A stretch of 29,194 nucleotides of DNA from Actinophytocola sp045807065 (GCF_045807065.1 NZ_JBJMIE010000207.1:1-29194), one strand, 5' to 3'; positions 14,607 through 24,112 are shown, counted from the first letter of the stretch. Numbers and translations are program-made. Notes: generated from the sequence alone by a model not told the origin.

Positions 14607-15605
14607 GTGATCACCGTCGAGAACCTGACCAAGTCGTTCCGAAGTACAACTGGCGCCGTCGTCGCGCTGGAAGACGTCAACCTGGACGTGCCGGCGGGGG
14701 TCATCGCCGGCGTCGTGGGCCCGAAGGGGTCCGGCAAGTCGACCCTCACCCGCGTGCTGGCCCTTCGCGAGCGCCCCGACAGCGGCGTCTTCCGCCTGGA
14801 CGGCCTCAACACCGGCACGCTCGACCAGCGCAGCCTGCGTGCCGCGCGCTCCCGCATCGGCGTCGTCCCGGCCGGTGACTCGCTCCTCCCGCAACGCACC
14901 GCCGCCGGCAACATCGCGCTCCCGCTCGAGCAGGCCGGCATGGACGGTCCGCGGCGACGCGCGAAGGTCGGCAAGCTGCTCGACCTGATCGGCCTCACCG
15001 ACAAGGCCGCCACCTACCCCGACCAGCTGACCGCCGGGCAGCGCCAGCGCATCGCCATCGCGCGGGCACTCGTCGGCGAGCCGGCGGTCGTGCTGGCCGA
15101 CGACCCGACCGGCGAGCTGGACGACACCGGCGCGGCCGGTGTGCTGGCCGTCCTCGACCGCGCCCGCGCCGAGCTGGGTGCGACCGTGCTGGTCGTCACC
15201 CCGGACACGAACGTGGTGCGCAAGATCGCCGACGACGTCGCGGTGCTCGAGCACGGGCGCATCGTCGAGCAGGGCAGGCTGTTCGACCTGGTGCGTGACC
15301 CGGACAGCCGCGTCGCCCGGTCCGTGCTGCCCGCCATCGACACGAAGGCGCAGGGCGTCGCGGACGTCGTGCTGGTCGGCTTCGCGTCGATCGGCGCGCT
15401 GCTGCCGGAGGCCGCGAGCCGGTTCGGCACCGAGATCACCGTGGCGGGCGGCGGCGTGACCAAGATCGGTGAGACGCCGGTCGCCCGGTTCCGCCTGGCC
15501 ATGAACGGCACGGACCGGGTGGACGCGGCGCTGGGGTGGCTGGCCGAGCGGGGTGCGTTCGTGCGGCGTGCGCTGACCGGACCGCAGGGTGTGGCGGCCG
15601 CGTGA
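14607..15605 (+). CDS. metN: MetN-like ABC ATPase with degenerate catalytic motifs and a NIL domain
   Basis: The 332-residue protein aligns by eye along its length with MetN, the ATPase of the methionine importer, including a C-terminal NIL regulatory domain (about 255-325). Walker A is intact (GPKGSGKST, 38-46). Other motifs are altered: the Q-loop Gln is Ala (A89 in IGVVPAGD), the signature reads LTAGQ (141-145) instead of LSGGQ, the catalytic Glu after Walker B is Asp (D166 in LADDPT) and the switch His is Pro (P199 in VVTPDT). It probably binds but scarcely hydrolyses ATP. No metI permease or metQ binding-protein gene follows; ispE is next. GTG 14607 is chosen for the SD TGGAG 6 nt upstream and the family start. 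Regulation is by the upstream SAM riboswitch and leader peptide. Confidence 0.85.
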   Translation: MITVENLTKSFRSTTGAVVALEDVNLDVPAGVIAGVVGPKGSGKSTLTRVLALRERPDSGVFRLDGLNTGTLDQRSLRAARSRIGVVPAGDSLLPQRTAAGNIALPLEQAGMDGPRRRAKVGKLLDLIGLTDKAATYPDQLTAGQRQRIAIARALVGEPAVVLADDPTGELDDTGAAGVLAVLDRARAELGATVLVVTPDTNVVRKIADDVAVLEHGRIVEQGRLFDLVRDPDSRVARSVLPAIDTKAQGVADVVLVGFASIGALLPEAASRFGTEITVAGGGVTKIGETPVARFRLAMNGTDRVDAALGWLAERGAFVRRALTGPQGVAAA

Positions 15606-15629
15606 CGGCCGGGGTCGGCGTCGACGGCC

Positions 15630-15653
15630 GCTCCGCAAGGCTTCGCTCGGAGC
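15630..15653 (+). terminator. Hairpin between the MetN-like gene and ispE
   Basis: GCTCCG (15630-15635) pairs with CGGAGC (15648-15653) around a 12-nt loop, 24 nt after the MetN-like stop and just before the ispE promoter box. The short stem and missing U tract make the terminator function tentative. Confidence 0.35.
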
Positions 15654-15661
15654 CCTGCCCG

Positions 15662-15667
15662 TAGGCT
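15662..15667 (+). promoter_or_regulatory. TAGGCT -10 box of ispE (leaderless start)
   Basis: TAGGCT ends 6 nt before the ispE GTG at 15674, the same geometry as at rsmA and the acyl-AMP ligase gene. It supports 15674 over the alternative GTG at 15686. Confidence 0.6.
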
Positions 15668-15673
15668 GGTGGA

Positions 15674-16636
15674 GTGCTCGCAGTAGTGCCCCGCCCGGTG
15701 ACCGTCCGGGTTCCGTCCAAGGTGAACCTGCACCTCGCGGTTGGTGACCTGCGCAAGGACGGGTTCCACGAGCTGACCACCGTGTTCCAGTCCCTGTCGC
15801 TCACCGACGAGGTCACGGTGGCGGTCGCGGACGAGCCGGGGGTCGAGGTCCAGGGCGAGGGCGAGGGCGCGGTACCCACGAACGGCGCGAACCTGGCGTG
15901 GCGCGCGGTGGAGGAACTGGCGCGCCACGTCGGTCGTGACGTCGGTGAGCTGAAGGTGCGGGTGCTGATCCGCAAGGGCATCCCGGTGTCGGGCGGCATG
16001 GCCGGCGGCAGCGCCGACGCCGCGGCGACGCTGGTGGGTCTCGCGAACCTGTGGAAGCTGGACGTCGGCCGCGACGAGCTGGCCGGGATAGCGGCCAACC
16101 TGGGCAGCGACGTGCCGTTCATGCTGCATGGCGGCACCGCCCTGGGCACCGGCCGGGGCGAGTCGATCGTGCCGTTCCTGTCCCGGCACACGTTCCACTG
16201 GGTCCTGGCCTTCGCACGCGGCGGCCTGGCGACCCCGAAGGTGTACGGCGAACTGGACCGCCTGCGTGCCGAGGGCGAGCCGCCCCGCGTGGGTCCCGTT
16301 GAGCCGGTCCTGGAGGCCCTGGCAGCCGGCGATGCACGTGAGCTCGCCCCGCTGCTGGGCAACGACCTGCAGGCGGCGGCGGTCTCACTACGTCCTGGCC
16401 TGCGACGAACCCTGCGCGCGGGCGTAGCGGCAGGCGCCTTGGCCGGCACGGTGTCCGGCTCGGGCCCGACGTGTGCCTTCCTGTGCGCCGGCGCCGACGA
16501 CGCCCTGCGCGTGGCGGCCGAACTGTCCGGCGCGGGCGTCTGCCGAACAGTCCGCGTGGTACACGGCCCGGTCCCAGGCGCCCGGGTAGTAGGCGACGAC
16601 GAGCCGAGGTCGGCCCCACCGCAAGTCCACGCCTGA
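15674..16636 (+). CDS. ispE: 4-diphosphocytidyl-2-C-methyl-D-erythritol kinase
   Basis: IspE phosphorylates CDP-methylerythritol in the MEP pathway to isoprenoid precursors (menaquinone, decaprenyl phosphate). The 320-residue GHMP kinase has the N-terminal PSKVNLHLAVG motif, the Gly-rich ATP loop VSGGMAGGSADAAATL, the SDVPF motif with the catalytic Asp, and a C-terminal GTVSGSGPTCAFL loop. Length is normal. Synonymous usage shifts somewhat in the last 300 bp and the tail after VVGDDEPR is not conserved in the family. In M. tuberculosis rpfB, ksgA and ispE are direct neighbours; here the MetN-like unit separates rsmA from ispE, which has its own promoter. Confidence 0.95.
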   Translation: MLAVVPRPVTVRVPSKVNLHLAVGDLRKDGFHELTTVFQSLSLTDEVTVAVADEPGVEVQGEGEGAVPTNGANLAWRAVEELARHVGRDVGELKVRVLIRKGIPVSGGMAGGSADAAATLVGLANLWKLDVGRDELAGIAANLGSDVPFMLHGGTALGTGRGESIVPFLSRHTFHWVLAFARGGLATPKVYGELDRLRAEGEPPRVGPVEPVLEALAAGDARELAPLLGNDLQAAAVSLRPGLRRTLRAGVAAGALAGTVSGSGPTCAFLCAGADDALRVAAELSGAGVCRTVRVVHGPVPGARVVGDDEPRSAPPQVHA

Positions 16637-17001
16637 ACAGGCCGCCCCACACCCGGACGTCGACCTCGGCGGCCACCCGCGCGCCCTGACAACTCCCTCT
16701 TCAGAACACGAGCTATCCCCAAAAGCCCAGCACGCCTACACCCGGGCGGCCCCCTGCACCCGCGTCAAGGGTGCGCGGACACTCCACACGCGAATCGCCG
16801 AAATCGCGCCACAGTGGTTGAGACAGCCCCCACCCATCCCGGGGGCCGGCCCCGGTCCCATTCTACCGCCCAGCACCGACAAAAACGGCTCTCAAGATCA
16901 ACAACGGGCGAGTTGTCCACAGGTCATACAGTTGTCCACAGATCGCCTTCGCGCGCCGGCCGACTCCACCGCCACCGAATAACGTGGTTCCCGGAGGCCA
17001 C
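16637..17001. other. Gene-free stretch between ispE and the DUF6886-like gene
   Basis: No supported gene lies here. A small hairpin GCACCC-N7-GGGTGC (16756-16774) and a second GC-rich one near 16850 may end transcripts from either side. The only strong signals are two DnaA boxes (16913-16940). Base composition is slightly less GC-rich than the genes around it. Confidence 0.7.
16913..16940. promoter_or_regulatory. Two tandem DnaA boxes
   Basis: TTGTCCACA occurs exactly at 16913-16921 and 16932-16940, same orientation, 19 bp apart; the repeat extends to AGTTGTCCACAG in both copies. This is the preferred DnaA box of high-GC actinobacteria. No dnaA, dnaN or AT-rich unwinding element is nearby, so this is not an origin but could be a DnaA titration or regulatory site. 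Confidence 0.65.
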
Positions 17002-17538
17002 TCACGGCCTCGGTTTCGCGTTCCTCAACCGGATTCCGCTGAACCCCAGAGTCGTGCTCACCACGGCATCCCAGAAAGGCCACAAGTTGTTCAGGACGCG
17101 CAGCTGTATCCCGCATTCCTCGTGCAGCCGCAGCAGATCGCCGACTTCCTCCGGCGGTCCAAGCGGATCCACGGCTTTCGTTGACACATGGGCAGTCGGA
17201 ACGGGGGTGCCAATCGGATAGAAATCGGTCGCCGGCAGGCGATACGCATACAACTTAATCGTGCGCATGGCTTCCAGCCAGCTGTACTCGATCGCGTGCA
17301 CGCGATCACCGCCACCAGGGCCCAGCACTCGCTCGCGGTCGGCGCGGGTCGACGTCTCGGTCACCCATGCCATGGCGCGTGGGCAGTCGCGTGGGAACCA
17401 GTAGTCGGGGCAGCGGGCCGGGTCCACCGCCCAGACGTACGGCTCCGTCCACTGAGCCGTCGCCGCCACGTGGGGCTCGAACCGCTCGATGTTCGGGTCC
17501 TCGGAGAAGTGCAGCACCTCACCTGGTTGCGGGCGCAT
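17002..17538 (-). CDS. DUF6886-like protein of unknown function
   Basis: This 178-residue soluble protein belongs, as far as I recognise, to the DUF6886 family: it opens LHFSEDPNIERFEPHVA, continues YVWAVDPARCPDYWFPRDCPR, and ends with LRVLNNLWPFWDAVV. The family has no established role. His, Glu and Arg residues in the first third (HFSED, RFEPH, PRDCPR) resemble a nucleotide- or metal-binding pocket, but that is a guess. It is divergent from the ABC-F gene with only 36 bp between starts. A TAGGGT box 6 nt before its ATG suggests a leaderless mRNA. Confidence 0.8.
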   Translation of the reverse strand: MRPQPGEVLHFSEDPNIERFEPHVAATAQWTEPYVWAVDPARCPDYWFPRDCPRAMAWVTETSTRADRERVLGPGGGDRVHAIEYSWLEAMRTIKLYAYRLPATDFYPIGTPVPTAHVSTKAVDPLGPPEEVGDLLRLHEECGIQLRVLNNLWPFWDAVVSTTLGFSGIRLRNAKPRP

Positions 17539-17544
17539 GCGGCC

Positions 17545-17567
17545 ACCCTATCGAGGCTCGGTAACGT
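17545..17567. promoter_or_regulatory. Divergent -10 boxes for the DUF6886-like and ABC-F genes
   Basis: On the minus strand TAGGGT (17550-17545) lies 6 nt before the ATG at 17538; on the plus strand TAACGT (17562-17567) lies 7 nt before the GTG at 17575. Both starts lack an SD. The two promoters are effectively back to back within 36 bp, so polymerase binding may be mutually exclusive. Confidence 0.45.
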
Positions 17568-17574
17568 CAGTGTC

Positions 17575-19344
17575 GTGGTCAACCTGGTCAACCTCGAGTC
17601 TGTCGCCAAGAGCTATGGGGTCAAGCCGCTGCTCGACGGTGTCTCGCTCGGCGTCGGCGGCGGTGACCGGATCGGCGTCGTCGGGCTGAACGGCGGCGGT
17701 AAGACCACGCTGCTCGAGGTCATGGCCGGGATCGAGCCGGCGGACAGCGGGCGAGTGAGCCGGGTTCGCGACCTGCGGCAGGCCGTCGTCACCCAGCGGA
17801 CCGAACTGCCGGAGGGCGCGACGGTGCGCAACGCGGTGCTGGACCCGCTCGGCTTCACGGCGGAGCACGAGTGGGCGGCGGACCCCCGTGCGCGGTCGAT
17901 CCTCGACGGGTTGGGCATCACGGCCCTCGGGATGGACGCGCCGGTGGGAGACATGTCCGGCGGTGAGCGGCGTCGCGTCGCGCTGGCGGCCGCGCTCGTG
18001 CAGGAGCTCGACCTGCTGATCCTGGACGAGCCGACCAACCACCTGGACGTGGAGGGCGTGCAGTGGCTGGCCGACCACCTGCTGGCCCGCGGCACCGCGC
18101 TGGTCGTGGTCACCCACGACCGCTGGTTCCTGGACACCGTCTGCACCCGCACGTGGGAGGTCGTCGGCGGCAGGGTCGAGCAGTACGAGGGCGGCTATGC
18201 CGACTGGGTGTTCGCGCGGGCCGAGCGTGCCCGGCTCGCGGCGACCGTCGAGGAGAAGCGGCGCAACCTCGCGCGCAAGGAGCTGGCGTGGCTGCGGCGC
18301 GGTCCGCAGGCGCGGACGTCCAAGCCCCGCTTCCGCGTCGAGGCGGCCGAGGCGCTGATCTCCGACGTGCCGCCGCCGCGCGACTCCGTCGAGCTGCTGG
18401 CGTTCGCCAAGCGGCGGCTCGGGCGGACCGTGCTGGAGCTCGAGGACGTCACGCTGCGGGTCGGGGACAGGAACCTGGTCGAGCGGCAGACGTGGCGCAT
18501 CGGGCCGGGCGACCGCGTCGGGCTCGTCGGGGTCAACGGCTCGGGCAAGACCACGCTGCTCCGGCTGCTGGCCGGCGAGACCGAGCCGGTGACCGGCCGG
18601 CGGGTGCAGGGCCAGACCGTGCGGATGGCGTACCTGACCCAGGAGCTGCACGACCTGCCCGAGTCGCTGCGCGTGCTCGAGGCGCTCGAGGAGATCGCGC
18701 GGCGGGTGACACTCGGCAAGCAGGAGATGTCCGCGTCGCAGCTGGCGGAGCGGTTCGGGTTCCCGGCCGCGCGCCAGTGGACGCCGGTCGGCGACCTGTC
18801 CGGTGGCGAGCGGCGGCGGCTGCAGCTCGCGCGCCTGCTCATGGCCGAGCCGAACGTCCTGCTGCTCGACGAGCCGACGAACGACCTCGACATCGACACG
18901 TTGCAGCAGCTGGAGGACCTGCTCGACTCGTGGCCGGGCACGCTGGTCGTCGTCTCGCACGACCGGTACCTGGTGGAGCGCGTGTGCGACACGGTGGTCG
19001 CGCTGCTCGGTGACGGGCGGATCACCGACCTGCCCGGCGGCATCGAGGAGTACCTGGCGCGCCGTGACGTCGCTCGCGTCCCGGCGCCGGCGCCGACCAG
19101 ACCGGCGGCGGAGCCGACGAGGTCGACCGCGACGGAACGCCGTGCCGCGCAGAAGGAGTTGGCGCGGCTGGAGCGGCAGCTCGACAAGCTGACCAGGCGG
19201 GAGACGGAGCTGCACGAGGCGCTGGCCGAGGCCGCCACCGACGCCGGTCGGCTGCTGGAGCTGGACGCCGAGCTGCGTGCGTTGCTTGCCGACAAGTCAA
19301 CTGTCGAACAACGTTGGCTGGACGTGGCGGACGTCGCGGAGTAG
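17575..19344 (+). CDS. ABC-F family ATPase
   Basis: The 589-residue protein has two ABC domains and no membrane segment, the ABC-F layout. ABC-F proteins bind the ribosomal E site or act on translation and antibiotic protection. Domain 1 has Walker A GLNGGGKTT (37-45), signature MSGGERRRVALA and LDEPTNHLDVEG; domain 2 has GVNGSGKTT (319-327), LSGGERRRLQLA and LDEPTNDLDIDT. Both catalytic Glu residues and switch His (VTHDR, VSHDR) are intact. A C-terminal coiled coil (about 520-589, heptads of Glu/Leu/Arg) recalls the Uup type. GTG 17575 has a -10-like box directly upstream and no SD. Precise subclass and any resistance role are not decided. Confidence 0.93.
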   Translation: MVNLVNLESVAKSYGVKPLLDGVSLGVGGGDRIGVVGLNGGGKTTLLEVMAGIEPADSGRVSRVRDLRQAVVTQRTELPEGATVRNAVLDPLGFTAEHEWAADPRARSILDGLGITALGMDAPVGDMSGGERRRVALAAALVQELDLLILDEPTNHLDVEGVQWLADHLLARGTALVVVTHDRWFLDTVCTRTWEVVGGRVEQYEGGYADWVFARAERARLAATVEEKRRNLARKELAWLRRGPQARTSKPRFRVEAAEALISDVPPPRDSVELLAFAKRRLGRTVLELEDVTLRVGDRNLVERQTWRIGPGDRVGLVGVNGSGKTTLLRLLAGETEPVTGRRVQGQTVRMAYLTQELHDLPESLRVLEALEEIARRVTLGKQEMSASQLAERFGFPAARQWTPVGDLSGGERRRLQLARLLMAEPNVLLLDEPTNDLDIDTLQQLEDLLDSWPGTLVVVSHDRYLVERVCDTVVALLGDGRITDLPGGIEEYLARRDVARVPAPAPTRPAAEPTRSTATERRAAQKELARLERQLDKLTRRETELHEALAEAATDAGRLLELDAELRALLADKSTVEQRWLDVADVAE

Positions 19345-19351
19345 CGCCGAT

Positions 19352-19357
19352 TAGGCT
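19352..19357 (+). promoter_or_regulatory. TAGGCT -10 box of the acyl-AMP ligase gene
   Basis: TAGGCT ends 6 nt before the ATG at 19364 in the 19-bp gap after the ABC-F stop. No SD is seen, so this gene probably has its own leaderless transcript. Confidence 0.6.
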
Positions 19358-19363
19358 TGGTGC

Positions 19364-21037
19364 ATGAGTCGTTTCGTCGACAGGGTGGTCGCCACGGCGA
19401 AGGCCAGTGACCGCGGTGTCACCACGGGGGAGCCCGGCAACCCGGTGCGCACCACCTGGGCACAGGTACACGAGCAGGCCAAGGCGGTCGCGGGCGGGCT
19501 GGTCGGCGACGGGTTGGCACCCGGCGACGCGGTGGCCGTGCTGGCCGCGGCACCTGTCGCGATCGGACCGGCCGTGCAGGCGGTGTGGCTCGCGGGCGGC
19601 AGTGTGACGATGCTGCACCAGCCGACGCCGCGCTCCGACCTGGCGCTGTGGGCCGAGGACACCGTGCGGGTGCTGAACATGATCGGCTCCAAGCTGGTGC
19701 TGCTCGGCGAGCCGTTCGACCAGCTCGGGCCGGTGCTCGACGAGCACGGCATCGGCTACCGCCTGGTGAACGACCTCGGCTCCGGGAAGCCGCTGGAGAC
19801 GTTCGTCGAGGTCGACGAGGACGCGCCCGCTCTGCTGCAGCTCACCAGCGGATCCACCGCCGACCCGAAGGCCGTGCGCATCACCCACGGCAACCTGCTG
19901 GCGAACATCACGGCCATGGGACGCCGGGCCGAGCTGGACCCGGGGAACGACATCATGGTGTCGTGGCTGCCGATGTTCCACGACATGGGCATGGTCGGCT
20001 TCTACACGACGCCGATGACGTTCGGCATCGAGCTGGTCAAGGTGACGCCGGTCGACTTCCTGACCGCGCCGCTGCTGTGGGCGAAGCTGATCTCCGACCA
20101 CGGCGGCACCATCACCGCCGCGCCGAACTTCGCGTACGCGCTGCTCGGCCGCCGCCTGTCCGGCGTGGACAACGACGACGAGTACGACCTGTCCACGCTG
20201 CGGATCGCCCTGAACGGCGCGGAACCAGTCGATGAGAAGGCCGTGGCGGCGTTCGTGAAGGCGGGTGCCCGCTTCGGTATGCCCGCGGAATGCGTCTTCC
20301 CGGCCTACGGCATGGCGGAGGGCACACTCGCGATCTCCTTCGCCCGCCCGATGATCGGCCTGCGCCTGGACAACGTCGACGCCGTGGCGCTGGAGGCCGA
20401 GAACCGAGCCACACCGGTGGCCGCCGACACGCCGGAGGCCGACCGCCGCACGTTCGCCATCCTGGGTCCACCCCTGGACGGCTTCGAGGCAAGGATCGTG
20501 TCGACAACGGACGGCTCGGTGCGCGGCCCCCGCGAGGTGGGTGAGATCCAGGTGAGGGGCGAGTCGGTAACCCCGGGTTATTTCACCGTGGACGGCCCAC
20601 TGGCGACACAGGACGACGAGGGCTGGCTCGCCACCGGCGACCTCGGCTACACAGTGGACGGCGAGATCGTCATCTGCGGCCGCGCGAAAGACGTGATCAT
20701 CCTGGCCGGCCGCAACATCTACCCGACGGACATAGAACGCGCGGCGACCTCCGTGGAGGGCGTCCGCGCCGGCAACGCCGTAGCGGTCCGCCTGGACGCG
20801 GGCACCCGCCGCGAACGCTTCGCGGTAGTAGCCGAATCCAGATTCGCCGACGACGCGGAAAAAGTGAAGACGCTCCGCAAGGACATAGGCGCAAGAGTCT
20901 TCGAAGCGGTGAACGCCCGCCCGTCCGCGGTACTGGTCCTCCCACCAGGAACCCTGCCCAAGACCCCGTCGGGCAAACTCCGCCGCGCAGCGGCCGGCGA
21001 ACAACTGGCCGAGTCCATCAAAGCCGCAGCGTCATAA
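19364..21037 (+). CDS. Fatty acyl-AMP ligase / acyl-CoA synthetase family protein (Pks16-like)
   Basis: The 557-residue adenylate-forming enzyme activates a carboxylic acid, probably a fatty acid, as acyl-AMP. Motifs run in order: the phosphate loop LTSGSTADPKAVRITHGN, YGMAEGT, ATGDLGY, the hinge region GRAKDVIILAGRNIYPTDIE and the C-terminal lysine in LPKTPSGKLRR. Its place between ispE and pth matches M. tuberculosis pks16 (Rv1013). Whether it makes acyl-CoA or only acyl-AMP for transfer to a carrier protein cannot be settled; no carrier or PKS gene is near. Base use changes slightly in the last 600 bp (more A and lower codon bias), as also seen at the end of ispE. Confidence 0.92.
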   Translation: MSRFVDRVVATAKASDRGVTTGEPGNPVRTTWAQVHEQAKAVAGGLVGDGLAPGDAVAVLAAAPVAIGPAVQAVWLAGGSVTMLHQPTPRSDLALWAEDTVRVLNMIGSKLVLLGEPFDQLGPVLDEHGIGYRLVNDLGSGKPLETFVEVDEDAPALLQLTSGSTADPKAVRITHGNLLANITAMGRRAELDPGNDIMVSWLPMFHDMGMVGFYTTPMTFGIELVKVTPVDFLTAPLLWAKLISDHGGTITAAPNFAYALLGRRLSGVDNDDEYDLSTLRIALNGAEPVDEKAVAAFVKAGARFGMPAECVFPAYGMAEGTLAISFARPMIGLRLDNVDAVALEAENRATPVAADTPEADRRTFAILGPPLDGFEARIVSTTDGSVRGPREVGEIQVRGESVTPGYFTVDGPLATQDDEGWLATGDLGYTVDGEIVICGRAKDVIILAGRNIYPTDIERAATSVEGVRAGNAVAVRLDAGTRRERFAVVAESRFADDAEKVKTLRKDIGARVFEAVNARPSAVLVLPPGTLPKTPSGKLRRAAAGEQLAESIKAAAS

Positions 21038-21079
21038 CACACCCGGGCCAGCCGGCGGCGCGCCAAGCCCCAACAAGCG

Positions 21080-21292
21080 CGCCGCCGCGACTCCTCAACA
21101 AGCCAACCGCAGCGACTCCTCAACGGACCTATCGCCGCGATTTCTGAACGCGCGCCGCCCGGCTCTTCAACATGCGTACCGCTGGGACTGCTCAGCGTGC
21201 GGGCCGCCGCGATTCTTCAACGGCGTATCGCCGTGACCTTCTTCAACGCGCGCCGTCCCGGGGCTCTTCACCGCGCCGGCTACCGCGACTGC

Positions 21293-21297
<5 letters not shown>
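21080..21297. repeat. Degenerate tandem array with about 25-bp period, nine units
   Basis: Read on the minus strand, units resemble GTTGAGGAGTCGCGGCG plus an 8-nt variable part. On the plus strand the unit ends (CTCAAC or variants) fall at 21099, 21124, 21149, 21171, 21195, 21221, 21247, 21271 and 21297, i.e. steps of 22-26 bp. Copies differ by several bases each. The array fills the space between the acyl-AMP ligase and the DivIVA-like gene, and its last unit overlaps that gene's stop codon. It shows no open frame or palindromic repeat structure. Confidence 0.8.
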
Positions 21298-22858
<1,561 letters not shown>

Positions 22859-22868
22859 AAGCCCACTC

Positions 22869-23450
22869 CTACCGTGCGTGGAAGAGGTTCTGCGCCGCCT
22901 CCAGGCCCTTGCCCACCAGCGCCTCCACCGCGTCGGCGCAGTGGTCGACGTTGACGGCCAGGTCCTTGCGTTCCGTCGCCGAGAAGTCCCGGAGCACGAA
23001 GTCTGCCGGGTCCATCCGGCCCGGCGGCCGCCCGATGCCGAACCGTACTCGGAGGTAGTCGCGTGTGCCGAGGGATTTGGAAATCGAGCGTAGACCGTTG
23101 TGACCGTTCTCACCGCCGCCGAGCTTCAGGCGCACCGCCGGGTACGGGAGGTCCAGCTCGTCGTGGATGACCACCAGGTCGGCGGGGGTCACCTTGTAGA
23201 AGCGGGCGGTCGCGACCACCGGGCCGCCGGACAGGTTCATGAACGAGCGGGGCTTCGCGAGCACGGCCCGGCGACCGGCCAGGCGGCATTCCAGCACCTC
23301 GGCGCCGCCCTTGTGAGCCTTGAACTTGCCGCCGACCCTCGCCGCCAGCTCGTCGGCGACCAGGAAGCCCACGTTGTGCCGGTTGCCGGCATAGCGCGGC
23401 CCCGGGTTGCCGAGGCCGACAACCAGCACGGGCTCGTCAGCGGAAGTCAT
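22869..23450 (-). CDS. pth: Peptidyl-tRNA hydrolase
   Basis: Pth frees tRNA from peptidyl-tRNAs that dropped off the ribosome. The 193-residue protein opens VLVVGLGNPGPRY, with catalytic His H25 in NRHNVGF, then KPRSFMNLSGG, the Asp in IHDELDLP and GGGENGHNGLRSI. Length is normal. The ATG at 23450 lies 56 bp after the rplY stop, and the rplY terminator falls in this gap, so expression needs read-through or a cryptic promoter. The stop codon overlaps the SD of the DivIVA-like gene. The rplY-pth pairing is widely conserved. Confidence 0.97.
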   Translation of the reverse strand: MTSADEPVLVVGLGNPGPRYAGNRHNVGFLVADELAARVGGKFKAHKGGAEVLECRLAGRRAVLAKPRSFMNLSGGPVVATARFYKVTPADLVVIHDELDLPYPAVRLKLGGGENGHNGLRSISKSLGTRDYLRVRFGIGRPPGRMDPADFVLRDFSATERKDLAVNVDHCADAVEALVGKGLEAAQNLFHAR

Positions 23451-23463
23451 GCCCTAAAAGCTA

Positions 23464-23497
23464 ACCGGGCGGCTCCCAGCGAAGGGAACCGCCCGGT
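23464..23497 (-). terminator. Terminator after rplY
   Basis: ACCGGGCGGCTCCC (23464-23477) pairs with GGGAACCGCCCGGT (23484-23497) with one C-A mismatch and a 6-nt loop. In the minus direction it is followed by TAGCTTTTAG, a short U run, making an intrinsic terminator 9 nt after the rplY stop. Confidence 0.8.
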
Positions 23498-23506
23498 CGA
23501 CGATGC

Positions 23507-24112
23507 TCAGTCCTCGGAGGACTCGGCGGCGGACTCGCCGCCCTCGCCCTCGTCACTGGCGCCCGTCGCGGACTGCGCCACGTTGACCGCCAGGACCAGC
23601 GCCTCGCCGTCGGTCACCAGCTCCGCGCCGGCCGGCAGCGGGACGTCGGCGGCGGTGATCTGCGTGCCGGCCTCGGCGCCCTCGATGGACACCTCGAACT
23701 GCTCGGGGATGTGCAGCGCCTCGACCGACACCTCGATGGTGGTCAGGTCCTGTGTGACGAGCGTGCCGGGCACGGCGTCACCGGTGATGACGATGGGCAC
23801 CTCGACCGCGACCTTCTCGCCGCGCTGGACCAGCAGCAGGTCGACGTGCTCGATGTAGTTCTTGATCGGGTGCGTGGTGACGGTCTTGGTGAGCGCCAGC
23901 TCTGTCGAGCTTTCGATCTCCAGCGTCAGCACGGCGTTCTGGCCGTGCTCACGGACCACGCGAGCGAACTCGAGCGCCGGCAGAGCCAGGTGCTTCGGGT
24001 CGGAACCGTGGCCGTAGAGCACCGCGGGGATCTTGCCGGCGCGACGGGTGCGGCGCGCAGCGCCCTTGCCGAACTCGGTGCGGGCTTCGGCGGCGAGACG
24101 TACCTCGGACAC
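23507..24112 (-). CDS. rplY: 50S ribosomal protein L25, long CTC form
   Basis: bL25 binds 5S rRNA in the central protuberance. The 201-residue protein has the N-terminal L25 domain (KGAARRTRRAGKIPAVLYGHG, then PIKNYIEHVDLLLV) and the C-terminal TL5/CTC beta domain (about 95-180), ending in an acidic tail rich in Glu and Ser (SDEGEGGESAAESSED). CTC-type members respond to general stress in some bacteria. GTG 24112 has AAGGAG 9 nt upstream. It lies between prs and pth, as in many Gram-positive genomes. Confidence 0.96.
   Translation of the reverse strand: MSEVRLAAEARTEFGKGAARRTRRAGKIPAVLYGHGSDPKHLALPALEFARVVREHGQNAVLTLEIESSTELALTKTVTTHPIKNYIEHVDLLLVQRGEKVAVEVPIVITGDAVPGTLVTQDLTTIEVSVEALHIPEQFEVSIEGAEAGTQITAADVPLPAGAELVTDGEALVLAVNVAQSATGASDEGEGGESAAESSED

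Noticed and set aside
15606..15673. metI or metQ remnant after the MetN-like gene
   Set aside because: The gap is 68 bp and holds only a hairpin and the ispE promoter box.
16913..16940. Replication origin
   Set aside because: Only two DnaA boxes, no AT-rich unwinding region and no dnaA, dnaN or gyrase genes.
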